NCBI GenBank assembly: GCA_029938595.1
Contig: JAOZUP010000004.1
Coordinates: forward strand, 1 to 29,201
Direction of reading: 5' to 3'
DNA: 29,201 nt
From: Thermoanaerobaculales bacterium
Lineage (GTDB): Bacteria > Acidobacteriota > Thermoanaerobaculia > Thermoanaerobaculales > Sulfomarinibacteraceae
Shown here: in pieces, positions 19,674-27,401 of the stretch
How the letters are laid out: the number at the start of each line of letters is the position of its first letter
Numbering within the stretch: the stretch's first letter is position 1
Translations under genes and position numbers: made by a program
Notes under the pieces: generated by a model
Databases searched by the model: none
Told to the model about the DNA's origin: nothing
The model's input: only the letters and a program-made list of their open reading frames with translations

Positions 19674-20009
19674 TCAGCGTGAGGCCGGCGGACGGCGGCG
19701 ACGGCGGGTGCGCAACTCCTCTTCCTTGAAAATGAACTTGATGGAGTGCTTGAAGAGTAGGAGGTTGGGCGCATCGACCCGGTTGAGCTTGAGGCAGTTC
19801 TTGTCGTACCATTCGATCCAACCTTTGAGCTCAGTACCGTCGGTGAGAACCACCACCATTGCGGTGCGATTCTGCATTTGTTTGAGGTAGTAAAAGCTCT
19901 CGGCATTCGTCTGCTCGGCGGGCACCTGTTTGCGGCGACCCGTGGACCGAGTTGGGAATTTTTCCATCATCTCGTTCATCGACGGCCGGATCAGCTTTCG
20001 ATCGGACAT
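19674..20009 (-). CDS. hfq: Hfq-like RNA chaperone with extended basic ends
   Basis: The 111-residue protein holds an Sm-like fold of the Hfq type at residues 36-97: NAESFYYLKQMQNRTAMVVVLTDGTELKGWIEWYD (helix and Sm1), then the Sm2 strand with the Hfq-type KH pair (LLFKHSIKFIF, K87-H88). Hfq rings bind A- and U-rich RNA and help small RNAs pair. Unusual parts are a 35-residue basic N-terminal extension (RSTGRRKQ) and a C-terminal Arg run (RTRRRRR); the typical E. coli Gln8 and YKHAI forms are not exact. GAGGAG before ATG 20009 sets the start and the in-frame ATG at 20030 is rejected. It lies downstream of ricT, another RNA-metabolism gene. Confidence 0.82.
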   Translation of the reverse strand: MSDRKLIRPSMNEMMEKFPTRSTGRRKQVPAEQTNAESFYYLKQMQNRTAMVVVLTDGTELKGWIEWYDKNCLKLNRVDAPNLLLFKHSIKFIFKEEELRTRRRRRPPASR

Positions 20010-20054
20010 GACGCTCTCCTCACGCCCCATGCTGTGCGGCGAAGGGATTCCGGA

Positions 20055-20083
20055 AGCATGAAGTCTGCAGATTCTGGGATCAA
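20055..20083 (-). promoter_or_regulatory. Probable hfq promoter
   Basis: On the minus strand TTGATC (20083-20078), a 17-nt spacer and CATGCT (20060-20055) resemble the TTGAGA/TATGCT promoter of the TPR gene. The predicted leader is about 40 nt and ends in the GAGGAG site. Confidence 0.45.
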
Positions 20084-20116
20084 TCTAGCAGATCTCGGCA
20101 AACGTGTCTCCCCGGG

Positions 20117-20158
20117 CCAGCCCGCATATCTCACCGGATTTCGTAACGAGGGCTGCTA
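20117..20158 (+). repeat. Dispersed inverted-end element, copy D (left part)
   Basis: AGCCCGCATATCTCACCGGA followed by TTTCGTAACGAGGGC matches the left end and first interior block of copy B (TTTCGTAGCGAGGGC) and the left end of copy C. It breaks off 3 bp before the TAG stop codon (20158-20156) of ricT. The right half is missing. Confidence 0.7.
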
Positions 20159-20854
20159 GCGCCGGCCGCGTGGCTGCTCGGGGTACTGCTCGACCTCGTG
20201 CGAAAGACAACACATCAGGCGACCACAAAGCCCGGAGATCTTGGTCGGATTTAGGCTCAGATTCTGACGCTTGGCCATCCGCACCGTCACAGAGTGAAAT
20301 CGGTCCATGAAGGTCGTGCAGCACAGACACCGTCCGCAAGGGCCGAGGCCGCCGCACATCCGGGCACCATCGCGCACACCCAGGGACCGCATCTCGATCC
20401 GCCGTCGGTAGCGTTTCCCAAGGTCCCGCTGCAACGGCCGGTAGTCGACCCTCTTTTCGGCTGAAAAGTAGATGACCGCCTTGCGACCGGAGAGAGGCAA
20501 ACGCACCTTGAACGGGTGGAGTTCGAGAGCGAGCTCACGAGTCCGCCGCCGGAGATACTTTTCAATCTCGCGCTCGAGATGGCCAGTGTCCTCATGCCGT
20601 TTTTCGTCCGCAGGCGTCGCTCGCCTGACGATCCGCGCCGATGTTTTCCGTGGTTTTTTGAACGATGGCGGCGCGAAAACCGTGACCTTGCCGAGGAACT
20701 TACCGTCCGGGGTTTCAACGACAATCGTTTCGCCGTGGTGTAGATTGAGCTTTCCGGCCCGGCAGGGCATCGGCGGAAGATCGGGATCCACCAATACTGG
20801 TACCCAATCTTCGATTTTGGGAGGCACCGTGCATTGAACCAGCGCAGCTGTCAC
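20156..20854 (-). CDS. ricT: PSP1/RicT-family protein
   Basis: The 232-residue protein matches RicT (YaaT). In Bacillus this protein works with RicA and RicF and RNase Y in mRNA maturation and binds iron-sulfur clusters. The family core is clear: FKVRLPLSGRKAVIYFSAEKRVDYRPL, RIEMRSLGVRDGARMCGGLG, PCGRCLCCTTFMDRF, and RMAKRQNLSLNPTKISGLCGRLMCCLSHE. Cys 167, 173, 176, 178, 179, 210, 215 and 216 are candidate cluster ligands. No ricA or ricF is in the window. The GTG start overlaps the purE stop by 4 nt (GTGA), so it is coupled to the purine genes. Hfq is the next gene in the same direction. Confidence 0.92.
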   Translation of the reverse strand: MTAALVQCTVPPKIEDWVPVLVDPDLPPMPCRAGKLNLHHGETIVVETPDGKFLGKVTVFAPPSFKKPRKTSARIVRRATPADEKRHEDTGHLEREIEKYLRRRTRELALELHPFKVRLPLSGRKAVIYFSAEKRVDYRPLQRDLGKRYRRRIEMRSLGVRDGARMCGGLGPCGRCLCCTTFMDRFHSVTVRMAKRQNLSLNPTKISGLCGRLMCCLSHEVEQYPEQPRGRR

Positions 20855-21369
20855 CGGACATCCTCTTCACTGAGCGCGACCGAGACCTGGCGGTCACCGG
20901 CACGGACCTTCTCTTCGCCATCTCGGCGCAAGGCTTCGAGAGACTCTCGAACCTCCGGCCGATCACCGGCTACGATCTGGGCCGCAAAAACCGCAGCGTT
21001 GCGCGCTCCTGCCGATCCCACGGCAAAGGTCGCCACCGGGATCCCGGCCGGCATCTGGACCGTTGACAAAAGCGCGTCGACTCCGTCCAGCACCCCCCCG
21101 GGCAACGGCACTCCAAGCACCGGCCGCGTCGTCTGGGCCGCTACCACGCCAGCCAGGTGAGCGGCCATGCCCGCGGCACAAATGAAAACTCGGCACCCGG
21201 CGGCCTCGGCGGATTGCACAAGCGTAGTCGTCCGCGCCGGGGTTCGGTGGGCGGAAGACACGTGCATATCAAATGTGATCCCGAGCTTTCGCAGGATATC
21301 GACCATTCCCTGGAGATGCTTCCAGTCACTGGCTGAGCCCATCAGGATCACGACCTCAGGATCAGCCAT
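20851..21369 (-). CDS. purE: N5-carboxyaminoimidazole ribonucleotide mutase
   Basis: This 172-residue class I PurE moves the carboxyl group of N5-CAIR to make CAIR in purine synthesis. It has MGSASDWKHLQGM (the SDW signature of the mutase), HVSSAHRTP with the catalytic His41, AAGMAAHLAGVVAAQTTRPVLGVP, and VQMPAGIPVATFAVGSAGARNAAVFA. No purK, its normal partner that makes N5-CAIR, is in the window. The start overlaps the end of purD by 8 nt, and the stop overlaps ricT by 4 nt. The in-frame stretch above 21369 lies inside purD and is left out. Confidence 0.96.
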   Translation of the reverse strand: MADPEVVILMGSASDWKHLQGMVDILRKLGITFDMHVSSAHRTPARTTTLVQSAEAAGCRVFICAAGMAAHLAGVVAAQTTRPVLGVPLPGGVLDGVDALLSTVQMPAGIPVATFAVGSAGARNAAVFAAQIVAGDRPEVRESLEALRRDGEEKVRAGDRQVSVALSEEDVR

Positions 21370-22651
21370 CCGATGTTCCGAGTTTTTCGAGGGTGTCGCG
21401 GCCAATATCTGATCGGCACCACATACCGTCGAAATGAATCTTCCCCACGCCTTGGTAGGCCGTATCGAGAGCCTCGTCCAACGTCGCTCCGCGACCGCAG
21501 ACCGACAGCACCCGCCCACCGGAGGTCACCAGACGTCCGTCGATGAGACGGGTTCCGCCGTGATAGACGGTCACGCCCGCAAGCGCCATTGCGTCGGCGG
21601 TCCCCGTGATCTCGTTTCCCTTGCGGGGGATTCCGGGGTAGTTTTCCGCGGCTACCACGACACAGGCGACGGCCTCTTTCCGCCATTTCATGTTCTGGAC
21701 TTCGAGCATGCCGGCAGCGGCGTCGCGGGCAATGGCCGCGAAGTTGTCGTCCAAACGCAGGAAGATCGCCTGCGTTTCAGGGTCTCCGAGACGGCAGTTG
21801 AACTCCAGGACCTTTGGTCCGTCGGTGGTCATCATCAGACCTGCGTAAAGTACCCCTCGGAACTCACGTCCCTCCTCAGCCATACCGGCAATCGTCGGCC
21901 GCACCACACTGTCGAGGATGATGCGGCTGGTTCCGGGGGGAATCACGAGCGCAGGCGAGTGGGCACCCATTCCGCCGGTGTTGGGACCTGTGTTGCCCTC
22001 CCCGGCCCGCTTGTAGTCATGGGACGTGGCGATCGGCACCACCCTGGTGCCATCGCTGATGACCATGTACGAAACCTCGTCACCCTCGAGGTACTCCTCC
22101 ACCAAGACGCGATCCGCAGCATCGCCGAACCGTCGCTGATCATAGAAGGCATCGAGGGCCTGTTCGAGGTCGTCCTCATTGCGAACAATAAGCACGCCCT
22201 TGCCGGCCGCAAGCCCATCCGCCTTGAAGACAACCGGTAACCCAAGGCCACGTGCCGCAGCCACTGTCTCGTCCCGTGAACGGGCGACCTCGGCCCTGGC
22301 AGTTGGTATACCGTGCCGCAGGCAGAACTCCTTGGCGAAAACCTTGCTTGCCTCGAGTTCGGCTGCGGCTCGATGGGGACCGAAGAGGCGCAGACCGCGG
22401 CGCTCGAACTCATCTCCAATCCCCATTGCCAGGGGAAGCTCCGGGCCAACGATGGTGATGTCGATACGAAGATCTGCCGCAGCTTCAGCAACCGAGGGAA
22501 GATCGTCTGCGGCCACCGGAAGGAGGTCGGCAGCTTGGGCGATCCCAGGATTTCCCGGAGCGGCGAAGACCTCACTCACACCTCGGGACCGGCGCAACGC
22601 GTGGACCAGAGCATGTTCACGAGCGCCGGATCCGAGAACGAAGACCCGCAT
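21362..22651 (-). CDS. purD: Phosphoribosylamine-glycine ligase
   Basis: The 429-residue ATP-grasp enzyme joins phosphoribosylamine and glycine to give GAR in purine synthesis. Motifs are typical: MRVFVLGSGAREHALVHAL, APGNPGIAQ, VGPELPLAMGI, LGLPVVFKADGLAAGKGVLI, VLVEEYLEGDEVSYMVISDG, and GGMGAHSPA, with VLEFNCRLGDPETQ for metal binding. ATG 22651 is preferred over the TTG at 22654. The TAG of pta ends directly before (TAG-TTG-ATG), so pta, purD, purE and ricT are read as one operon. Confidence 0.97.
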   Translation of the reverse strand: MRVFVLGSGAREHALVHALRRSRGVSEVFAAPGNPGIAQAADLLPVAADDLPSVAEAAADLRIDITIVGPELPLAMGIGDEFERRGLRLFGPHRAAAELEASKVFAKEFCLRHGIPTARAEVARSRDETVAAARGLGLPVVFKADGLAAGKGVLIVRNEDDLEQALDAFYDQRRFGDAADRVLVEEYLEGDEVSYMVISDGTRVVPIATSHDYKRAGEGNTGPNTGGMGAHSPALVIPPGTSRIILDSVVRPTIAGMAEEGREFRGVLYAGLMMTTDGPKVLEFNCRLGDPETQAIFLRLDDNFAAIARDAAAGMLEVQNMKWRKEAVACVVVAAENYPGIPRKGNEITGTADAMALAGVTVYHGGTRLIDGRLVTSGGRVLSVCGRGATLDEALDTAYQGVGKIHFDGMWCRSDIGRDTLEKLGTSDG

Positions 22652-22654
22652 CAA

Positions 22655-23644
22655 CTATCCCTTCGCCTGCAGAAGACTCAGCAGGCTCGCATTCACGATG
22701 TCTCCGACCGAGCAACCTCGGCTGAGATCGTTCGCCGGCTTGGCGAGCCCCTGCATGAGCGGACCGAGCGCACGCGCGCCACCCAGCCGTTCGACGGCCT
22801 TGTAGGTGATGTTGCCCGAGTTGAGGTCGGGGAAGACGAAAACATTCGCTCGTCCCGCAACCGCCGAGCCGGGCGCCTTGCTTTCACCGATCTCCGGCAC
22901 CAGTGCGGCATCCAACTGAAGCTCCCCGTCGAAGACAAATCCGGGGTTTCGAGCTTCGAGCTCGGAGCAGGCGGCTCGGACCTTTTCAACCAGTGGATGA
23001 TTGGCAGAACCACCGGTGGAAAATGAGAGCAGCGCCACCCGCGGCTCGCCACCCACGATAGAGGCAAACGTGGCCGCCGCCGAGATTGCGACCTCCGCCA
23101 GCTGCTCGGAGCTCGGATCGGGAAGCACCGCGCAATCAGAAAAAACCATCACCCCGTCATCACCCCATCGGGAGTCGGGATGTACCATGACAAAGGCTGA
23201 CGAGATCGTCCGAAGTCCCTCTCCCGGACCGATGCAGTGCAGGGCGGCTCGAACGGTGTCGGCCGTCGTCCGCACGGCGCCTCCGATCGATGCGTCGGCA
23301 GCGCCGGTCGCAACCAGCAGCGAGGCGAAGTAGAGCGGGTCTTCGATCACCGAGAAAGCCTTTTCCTCGGTCAACCCCTTGTGGGCACGACGGTTATGCA
23401 GAAATGCGGCGAGGTCCGTGCGGCGCGGATCGGTCGCCGGGTCAACAACCTCGACCCCGCAATTCTCGAGCTCGGAATGGGCGCGGCTCCGGGCCTCAGC
23501 AGGACAGAGCAATGTCACATCGTACGCCGAGTTGCCGGCAAGCTCTCCGGCAGCCTCGATGACTCTCGGATCATGACCCTCGGCGAGCACGACCTGACCG
23601 CCAACGGCGGCTGCGCGGGCCTCCAGCCGTTCGAGAAAATCCAA
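22655..23644 (-). CDS. pta: Phosphate acetyltransferase
   Basis: This 329-residue PTA/PTB-type enzyme interconverts acetyl-CoA and acetyl phosphate. It is the short catalytic form, without the N-terminal P-loop domain of E. coli Pta. Family signatures are VVLAEGHDPRVIEAA near the start, VALLSFSTGGSANH, and the C-terminal VFPDLNSGNITYKAVERLGG plus GPLMQGLAKPANDLSRGCS. No ackA is in the window. The ATG at 23665 is unlikely: TACAAT (23669-23664) covers it, and GGAGGA lies about 6 nt before a TTG at 23644 that gives MDFLERLEARA, as usual for short Pta proteins. It heads the pta-purD-purE-ricT operon. Confidence 0.92.
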   Translation of the reverse strand: MDFLERLEARAAAVGGQVVLAEGHDPRVIEAAGELAGNSAYDVTLLCPAEARSRAHSELENCGVEVVDPATDPRRTDLAAFLHNRRAHKGLTEEKAFSVIEDPLYFASLLVATGAADASIGGAVRTTADTVRAALHCIGPGEGLRTISSAFVMVHPDSRWGDDGVMVFSDCAVLPDPSSEQLAEVAISAAATFASIVGGEPRVALLSFSTGGSANHPLVEKVRAACSELEARNPGFVFDGELQLDAALVPEIGESKAPGSAVAGRANVFVFPDLNSGNITYKAVERLGGARALGPLMQGLAKPANDLSRGCSVGDIVNASLLSLLQAKG

Positions 23645-23663
23645 CCCTCTTCCTCCGCGAAAC

Positions 23664-23669
23664 ATTGTA
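23664..23669 (-). promoter_or_regulatory. -10 of the pta-pur operon
   Basis: TACAAT on the minus strand predicts a start near 23657, 13 nt before the TTG start at 23644, with the GGAGGA site just inside the leader. A matching -35 is not clear. Confidence 0.45.
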
Positions 23670-23753
23670 CCGCAGCGGCGGTAGCCGTCTCGCGGGAAGA
23701 GAGATGGCTTCTCTCATGTTGTGAACTTCAGAAATCGCAAAGGACGGCTTGTC

Positions 23754-24683
23754 ATGCGTATCGCAACCGATATCACGCGTCTCATGGGAAACACCCCACT
23801 CGTCCGGCTCGGCCGCATGGCGGCGGATCTGCCGGGACAGGTGGTGGCCAAGCTCGAGTTCTTCAACCCCGCCCATTCGGTCAAGGACCGCATCGGAGTC
23901 GCTATGGTGGACGCTCTCGAATCCGAGGGGAAGCTCGAGCCGGGAGTCTCCACCATCGTCGAAGCGACCTCCGGAAACACCGGCATAGCCCTCGCCATGG
24001 TGGCGGCCGCCCGCGGCTACCGTTGCATTCTCACTATGCCGGACTCGATGTCGACCGAACGACGGGATGTTCTGAAATTACTGGGAGCAGAAACCGTTCT
24101 GACTCCGGCCGCGGACGGCATGAGGGGCGCCGCCGCCCGCGCCGAAGAGCTGGTCGCGGAGATACCCAACGCCGTGATGCCGCTCCAGTTTTCCAACCCG
24201 GCAAATCCCCGGGTTCACGCCACGACCACCGCCCTCGAGCTGTGGCGAGATACCGACGGGCTCATGGATGTGTTTGTCGCCGGGGTCGGAACCGGGGGCA
24301 CCGTAACCGGAGTTGGGCGGGTGTGGCGCGAGCGGCGGCCGGGAATCCACATCGTAGCCGTAGAACCGGAGGACTCGCCGATTCTCTCCGGCGGCGAGCC
24401 GGGATCCCACAAGATTCAAGGCATCGGCGCAGGCTTCGTTCCCGACAATCTCGACCCCGCGCTGATTGACGAGGTGGTAACGGTCAGCAACCAAGAGACC
24501 TTCGATACGGCCCGCCGCCTGGCTCGCGAGGAAGGAATCCTTGCCGGCATCTCGACCGGGGCTGCCTGCGCCGCCGCCCTGAGGATCGCATCGCGTGAAG
24601 AGATGGTGGACAAGCTGATTGTCTTCATCGCCCCATCGACTGCGGAGCGGTACATTTCGACAGATCTCTTTTCGGATTCGTGA
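23754..24683 (+). CDS. cysK: O-acetylserine (or phosphoserine) sulfhydrylase, cysteine synthase
   Basis: The 309-residue fold-type II PLP enzyme makes cysteine from an activated serine and sulfide. It has MRIATDITRLMGNTPLVRL, Lys44 in NPAHSVKDRIG for the PLP Schiff base, ATSGNTGIALA (71-81) for the substrate carboxylate, GVGTGGTVTGVG for the PLP phosphate, and GISTGAACAAAL. AAAGGA about 9 nt upstream supports ATG 23754 over the GTG at 23721. CysK and CysM types are not separable here, and no cysE is nearby. It is divergent from pta and converges on the kinase gene across AACGTT repeats. Confidence 0.95.
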   Translation: MRIATDITRLMGNTPLVRLGRMAADLPGQVVAKLEFFNPAHSVKDRIGVAMVDALESEGKLEPGVSTIVEATSGNTGIALAMVAAARGYRCILTMPDSMSTERRDVLKLLGAETVLTPAADGMRGAAARAEELVAEIPNAVMPLQFSNPANPRVHATTTALELWRDTDGLMDVFVAGVGTGGTVTGVGRVWRERRPGIHIVAVEPEDSPILSGGEPGSHKIQGIGAGFVPDNLDPALIDEVVTVSNQETFDTARRLAREEGILAGISTGAACAAALRIASREEMVDKLIVFIAPSTAERYISTDLFSDS

Positions 24684-24690
24684 GCGCGTT

Positions 24691-24777
24691 TGAAACGTTG
24701 AACGTTAAAACGTTTCACTCACCCATCCTCGAGCGTCACACAGGACAACGTTCAAACATTCGAACGTTTAACGTTCA
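24691..24777. repeat. AACGTT-rich inverted repeats between cysK and the kinase gene
   Basis: TGAAACGTT (24691-24699) and AACGTTTCA (24709-24717) are perfect 9-bp arms. TGAACGTTAAAACGTT (24699-24714) recurs in inverted orientation, with one A fewer, as the minus-strand TGAACGTTAAACGTT (24777-24763). The second block encodes the last residues NVKRSNV and the TGA stop of the minus-strand gene. The units are 7-8 bp (consensus TTNAACG). Confidence 0.75.
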
Positions 24778-25660
24778 GCGGTAGGCGTACCCACAGCGAC
24801 TGCGGGTCAATACCCACTTCAACAGGCAGCATCCCGACAACATCACCATCCACCTGGTACGGCACTTTCGCGTCGGTAAGAGCTGGTTCGATGCGGACGC
24901 GGTCGACCACTTCCCGCGTCACGTCGTGCCGACGAACGTGTCGACCGCGCGGAATACCGAGAAGAAAGGACGCCGCTGCGCGCCGTCCGCTGCTCTGTTG
25001 CGCGATCACCTCGAGATCACCCCGAAACGGATCGGCACCGGGCGTCGCACAATAGCGTCCGCCGTAACATCGGGACTTCCCAACAATTACCCAGCCTGCG
25101 TCGATGGTCCCCTCATCAATCGTGACCCGCATTCTCGGCAGCGGGCCGCCGGACACAGTCTCGACAACTGCCTGGAGGGCGACGCCGATTCTGCCGCCAA
25201 AGCGTTTGAAGGAGGGTCGCAACCGTTCGAGGACGTGCGAGTCTGGCCCGGCCGAAAGCATCAGCAGGATCACATCGTCGTTATCGCTGCGCCCCACCCG
25301 CATCAATCGGTCCTCGCCTTCGAGAAGAGCTGTGGCAGCTCGGGCCGCCGGCCGCGGAACCCCTAGCTCGTACGCCAGAACGGACGTGGTTCCGCCGGGA
25401 AGGACTCCCATCGCAGTCGTTGTTCCGAGAAGTCCTCGCGCCACCTCGTTGTATGTACCGTCGCCTCCGAATACCAACACCAAAGGCCGGTCTTCAGCAG
25501 CCGCGCGAGCGGCGAGTTCGGTCGCATGAGCGGGACCGCGGGTGGCCCATATCTCGATCTCGACGCCGGCCGCGGCGGCCGCCGCCGCAAGGCTCTCCCG
25601 AGCGCGCAGCAGACGACCCCCGCCCGCCGTGGGGTTGAGGATGACCGGAATGCTTCTCAA
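24752..25660 (-). CDS. Diacylglycerol/lipid kinase family protein (DagK-like)
   Basis: The 302-residue protein is a lipid kinase of the DAGK/YegS/BmrU family, which phosphorylates a lipid with ATP at the membrane. It shows IPVILNPTAGGGRLLRAR, the nucleotide-binding LVFGGDGTYNEVARGLLGT (about 62-80), GVLPGGTTSVLAYELGVP, and a C-terminal GDVVGMLPVEVGIDPQSLWV. The usual GTGND-type Asn is replaced in GGTTSV. The substrate is not predictable. The TTG start overlaps the ruvB stop (TTGA), so it is translated after ruvB. The last seven residues are encoded by the AACGTT repeat. Confidence 0.88.
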   Translation of the reverse strand: MRSIPVILNPTAGGGRLLRARESLAAAAAAAGVEIEIWATRGPAHATELAARAAAEDRPLVLVFGGDGTYNEVARGLLGTTTAMGVLPGGTTSVLAYELGVPRPAARAATALLEGEDRLMRVGRSDNDDVILLMLSAGPDSHVLERLRPSFKRFGGRIGVALQAVVETVSGGPLPRMRVTIDEGTIDAGWVIVGKSRCYGGRYCATPGADPFRGDLEVIAQQSSGRRAAASFLLGIPRGRHVRRHDVTREVVDRVRIEPALTDAKVPYQVDGDVVGMLPVEVGIDPQSLWVRLPLNVKRSNV

Positions 25661-26691
25661 CCCGGCTCCCGATCCTCGAAGAGCCCCCCTTCGGTTTGGT
25701 GGGCCGTGAGGCCGAGATGACGGTATGCGCGGGAAGTCACCGCTCGGCCGCGGGGGGTCCGCTGCAGCAATCCGATCTGCAACAGATACGGTTCGTGGAT
25801 GTCCTCAAGGGTGCCGCGATCCTCTCCGATCGACGCGGCGAGCGCCTTCAGGCCAACCGGTCCGCCATCGTAGATATCGATGATGGTGGTCAGAAGCTGC
25901 CGATCGAGGTGGTCGAGTCCGAAGGCATCCACTTCCATTTGTTCGAGACCCCATTTCGTCGCCTCGAGGGTCACATCCGCCGACCCCAGGTGATGGGCAA
26001 AATCCCGGACCCTCCGCAAGAGTCGGTTGGAAATCCGGGGGGTTCCACGGGAGCGTCTTGAAATCTCTTCCGCCGCGTCGGGCACAATATCGATGTCCAG
26101 GATTCCTGCTGAACGAGCCACAATGACGGCGAGATCATCGGCCGGATAGAACTCGAGGCGGTGAACGATTCCGAAACGGTCCCGCAAGGGGGCCGTCAGC
26201 AAACCCGTGCGGGTGGTTGCACCAATCAGGGTGAAGCGCGGAAGAGTCAGCCGCACGCTGCGTGCGGCCGGGCCTTGACCGATCACTAGGTCGAGCTCGA
26301 AATCCTCCATGGCCGGGTACAGGATCTCCTCCACCGCCGGAGGAAGACGGTGGATCTCGTCAATGAAGAGCACGTCCCCAGCCTGCAGATTCGTGAGCAT
26401 GGCAGCCAAGTCACCGGCACGCTCCAGCACAGGCCCCGAGGTAAAATGGATTTGCGCTTCCATCTCGGTCGCCACGATGTGCGCGAGCGTGGTCTTTCCG
26501 AGCCCTGGGGCACCAAAGAACAGCGCGTGGTCGAGCGCCTCGCCTCGGGCGCGCGCAGCGCTGATAAAAACTCCGAGATTGGTCTTGAGCCGCTCCTGGC
26601 CGACGAATTCAGTGAGTCGCCGAGGTCTGAGGGTCTCCTCATAAGGACGCTCGTCAGGCGCGAGTTCGGTGGTCAGAACTTCATCCGTCAC
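25657..26691 (-). CDS. ruvB: Holliday junction branch-migration ATPase RuvB
   Basis: The 344-residue AAA+ motor drives branch migration of Holliday junctions with RuvA. It has LRPRRLTEFVGQ, Walker A GAPGLGKT (60-67), Walker B LFIDEIHRL (D111, E112), GATTRTG (157-163, sensor 1), RFGIVHRLEFY with the arginine finger region, RGTPRISNRLLRRVRD (sensor 2) and a C-terminal winged helix DIHEPYLLQIGLLQRTPRGR. The GTG start lies 6 nt after TAAAGT and lacks a Shine-Dalgarno site. A TTGACA in the upstream repeat (26774-26769) offers another promoter. ruvA is upstream, separated by 143 bp; ruvC is not in the window. Confidence 0.98.
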   Translation of the reverse strand: MTDEVLTTELAPDERPYEETLRPRRLTEFVGQERLKTNLGVFISAARARGEALDHALFFGAPGLGKTTLAHIVATEMEAQIHFTSGPVLERAGDLAAMLTNLQAGDVLFIDEIHRLPPAVEEILYPAMEDFELDLVIGQGPAARSVRLTLPRFTLIGATTRTGLLTAPLRDRFGIVHRLEFYPADDLAVIVARSAGILDIDIVPDAAEEISRRSRGTPRISNRLLRRVRDFAHHLGSADVTLEATKWGLEQMEVDAFGLDHLDRQLLTTIIDIYDGGPVGLKALAASIGEDRGTLEDIHEPYLLQIGLLQRTPRGRAVTSRAYRHLGLTAHQTEGGLFEDREPG

Positions 26692-26697
26692 GGTTCG

Positions 26698-26703
26698 ACT
26701 TTA
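26698..26703 (-). promoter_or_regulatory. TAAAGT, possible leaderless -10 of ruvB
   Basis: On the minus strand TAAAGT (26703-26698) ends 6 nt before the GTG start at 26691. No -35 or extended TGn is seen, so this is the weakest of the group. Confidence 0.3.
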
Positions 26704-26768
26704 CTCTATCCCACCTACCCGGATGCTCGATGCTCGATCCAACAAATGCTTAAATTCCTGGACCGCGT

Positions 26769-26837
26769 TGTCAAGGGTTGGCCGGCGGATCCGGAATCCG
26801 GCATCTGGCATCTGGTATCCGGGGGGGGGGGCCGTCA
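26769..26837 (-). repeat. TTGACA-heptamer element, copy 2 (3' of ruvA)
   Basis: It has the same order as copy 1: from the ruvA stop, TGACGGCC, a run of 11 C residues (G at 26821-26831 on the plus strand), five 7-bp units of consensus ATCYGGT (26789-26823), about 8 bases and CAACCCTTGACA (26780-26769). TTGACA lies 17 nt before AAGCAT and could serve ruvB. The TGA stop of ruvA is in the shared TGACGGCC. Confidence 0.8.
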
Positions 26838-27401
26838 ACGTGTCAGCTTCTGCAGGGCCAAACGCAGAAGATCACCCAGATCGCCATCGCCGGCCTCGGG
26901 CCACACTGCATCAACCGTTCGTTGCGCATCACGCTGCGAGTAGCCGAGGTTGACAAGCGCCGAAACCACATCGCCGCGAAGATCACCGCGACCCATAGAG
27001 GTGACGGCCATCTTGTCCTTGAGCTCGAGGAGAATCCGTTCAGCAGTCTTGCGGCCGACACCGGGACTTCGCTGCAGGCGCGCCAAGTCCCCCGCCGCGA
27101 CGGTTTCCGCCAGCTCATCGGCGGTCAAAGCCGAAAGCACGGCGAGGGCAATGCGCGGGCCGATTCCCGCGACTCCGATCAGTTTCAGAAACGCTTCGAG
27201 CTCCAACCGATCCGGAAATCCGAAGAGAACGATCGCGTCGTCACGGACCTGAGTATGGATCCACAGAGTCGCGCTCTCACGATTGGTCAACTCCTGAAAT
27301 GCCCGGAGCGTGGTCGAGACCAAATAGCCAACGCCGCCGACGTCAATCAGAACCGTGCCCGGGTCCACCCTGTGAAGTCGGCCCTCGAGCCGTCCGATCA
27401 T
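26835..27401 (-). CDS. ruvA: Holliday junction DNA-binding protein RuvA
   Basis: The 188-residue protein forms the tetramer that holds the four-way junction and loads RuvB. It shows MIGRLEGRLHRVDPGTVLIDVGGVGYLV (OB fold), LFGFPDRLELEAFLKLIGVAGIGPRIAL and LQRSPGVGRKTAERILLELKDK (two helix-hairpin-helix motifs), and a C-terminal domain III (DVVSALVNLGYSQRDAQRTVDAV) that contacts RuvB. It overlaps the upstream chaperone gene by 4 nt (ATGA). The stop codon is part of the heptamer element. Confidence 0.97.
   Translation of the reverse strand: MIGRLEGRLHRVDPGTVLIDVGGVGYLVSTTLRAFQELTNRESATLWIHTQVRDDAIVLFGFPDRLELEAFLKLIGVAGIGPRIALAVLSALTADELAETVAAGDLARLQRSPGVGRKTAERILLELKDKMAVTSMGRGDLRGDVVSALVNLGYSQRDAQRTVDAVWPEAGDGDLGDLLRLALQKLTR

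Noticed and set aside
23699..23715. Small hairpin (GAGAG / CTCTC) before cysK as a terminator or riboswitch
   Set aside because: The stem is 5 bp with no T run, and the region is too short for a known riboswitch.
23237..24469. 410-codon plus-strand frame across pta and cysK
   Set aside because: It is antisense to pta and out of frame with cysK, with Arg-rich composition typical of GC-rich shadow frames.
24078..24494. Minus-strand frame inside cysK as a separate gene
   Set aside because: The cysK motifs on the plus strand are unambiguous, and the opposite frame has no start signal or family pattern.
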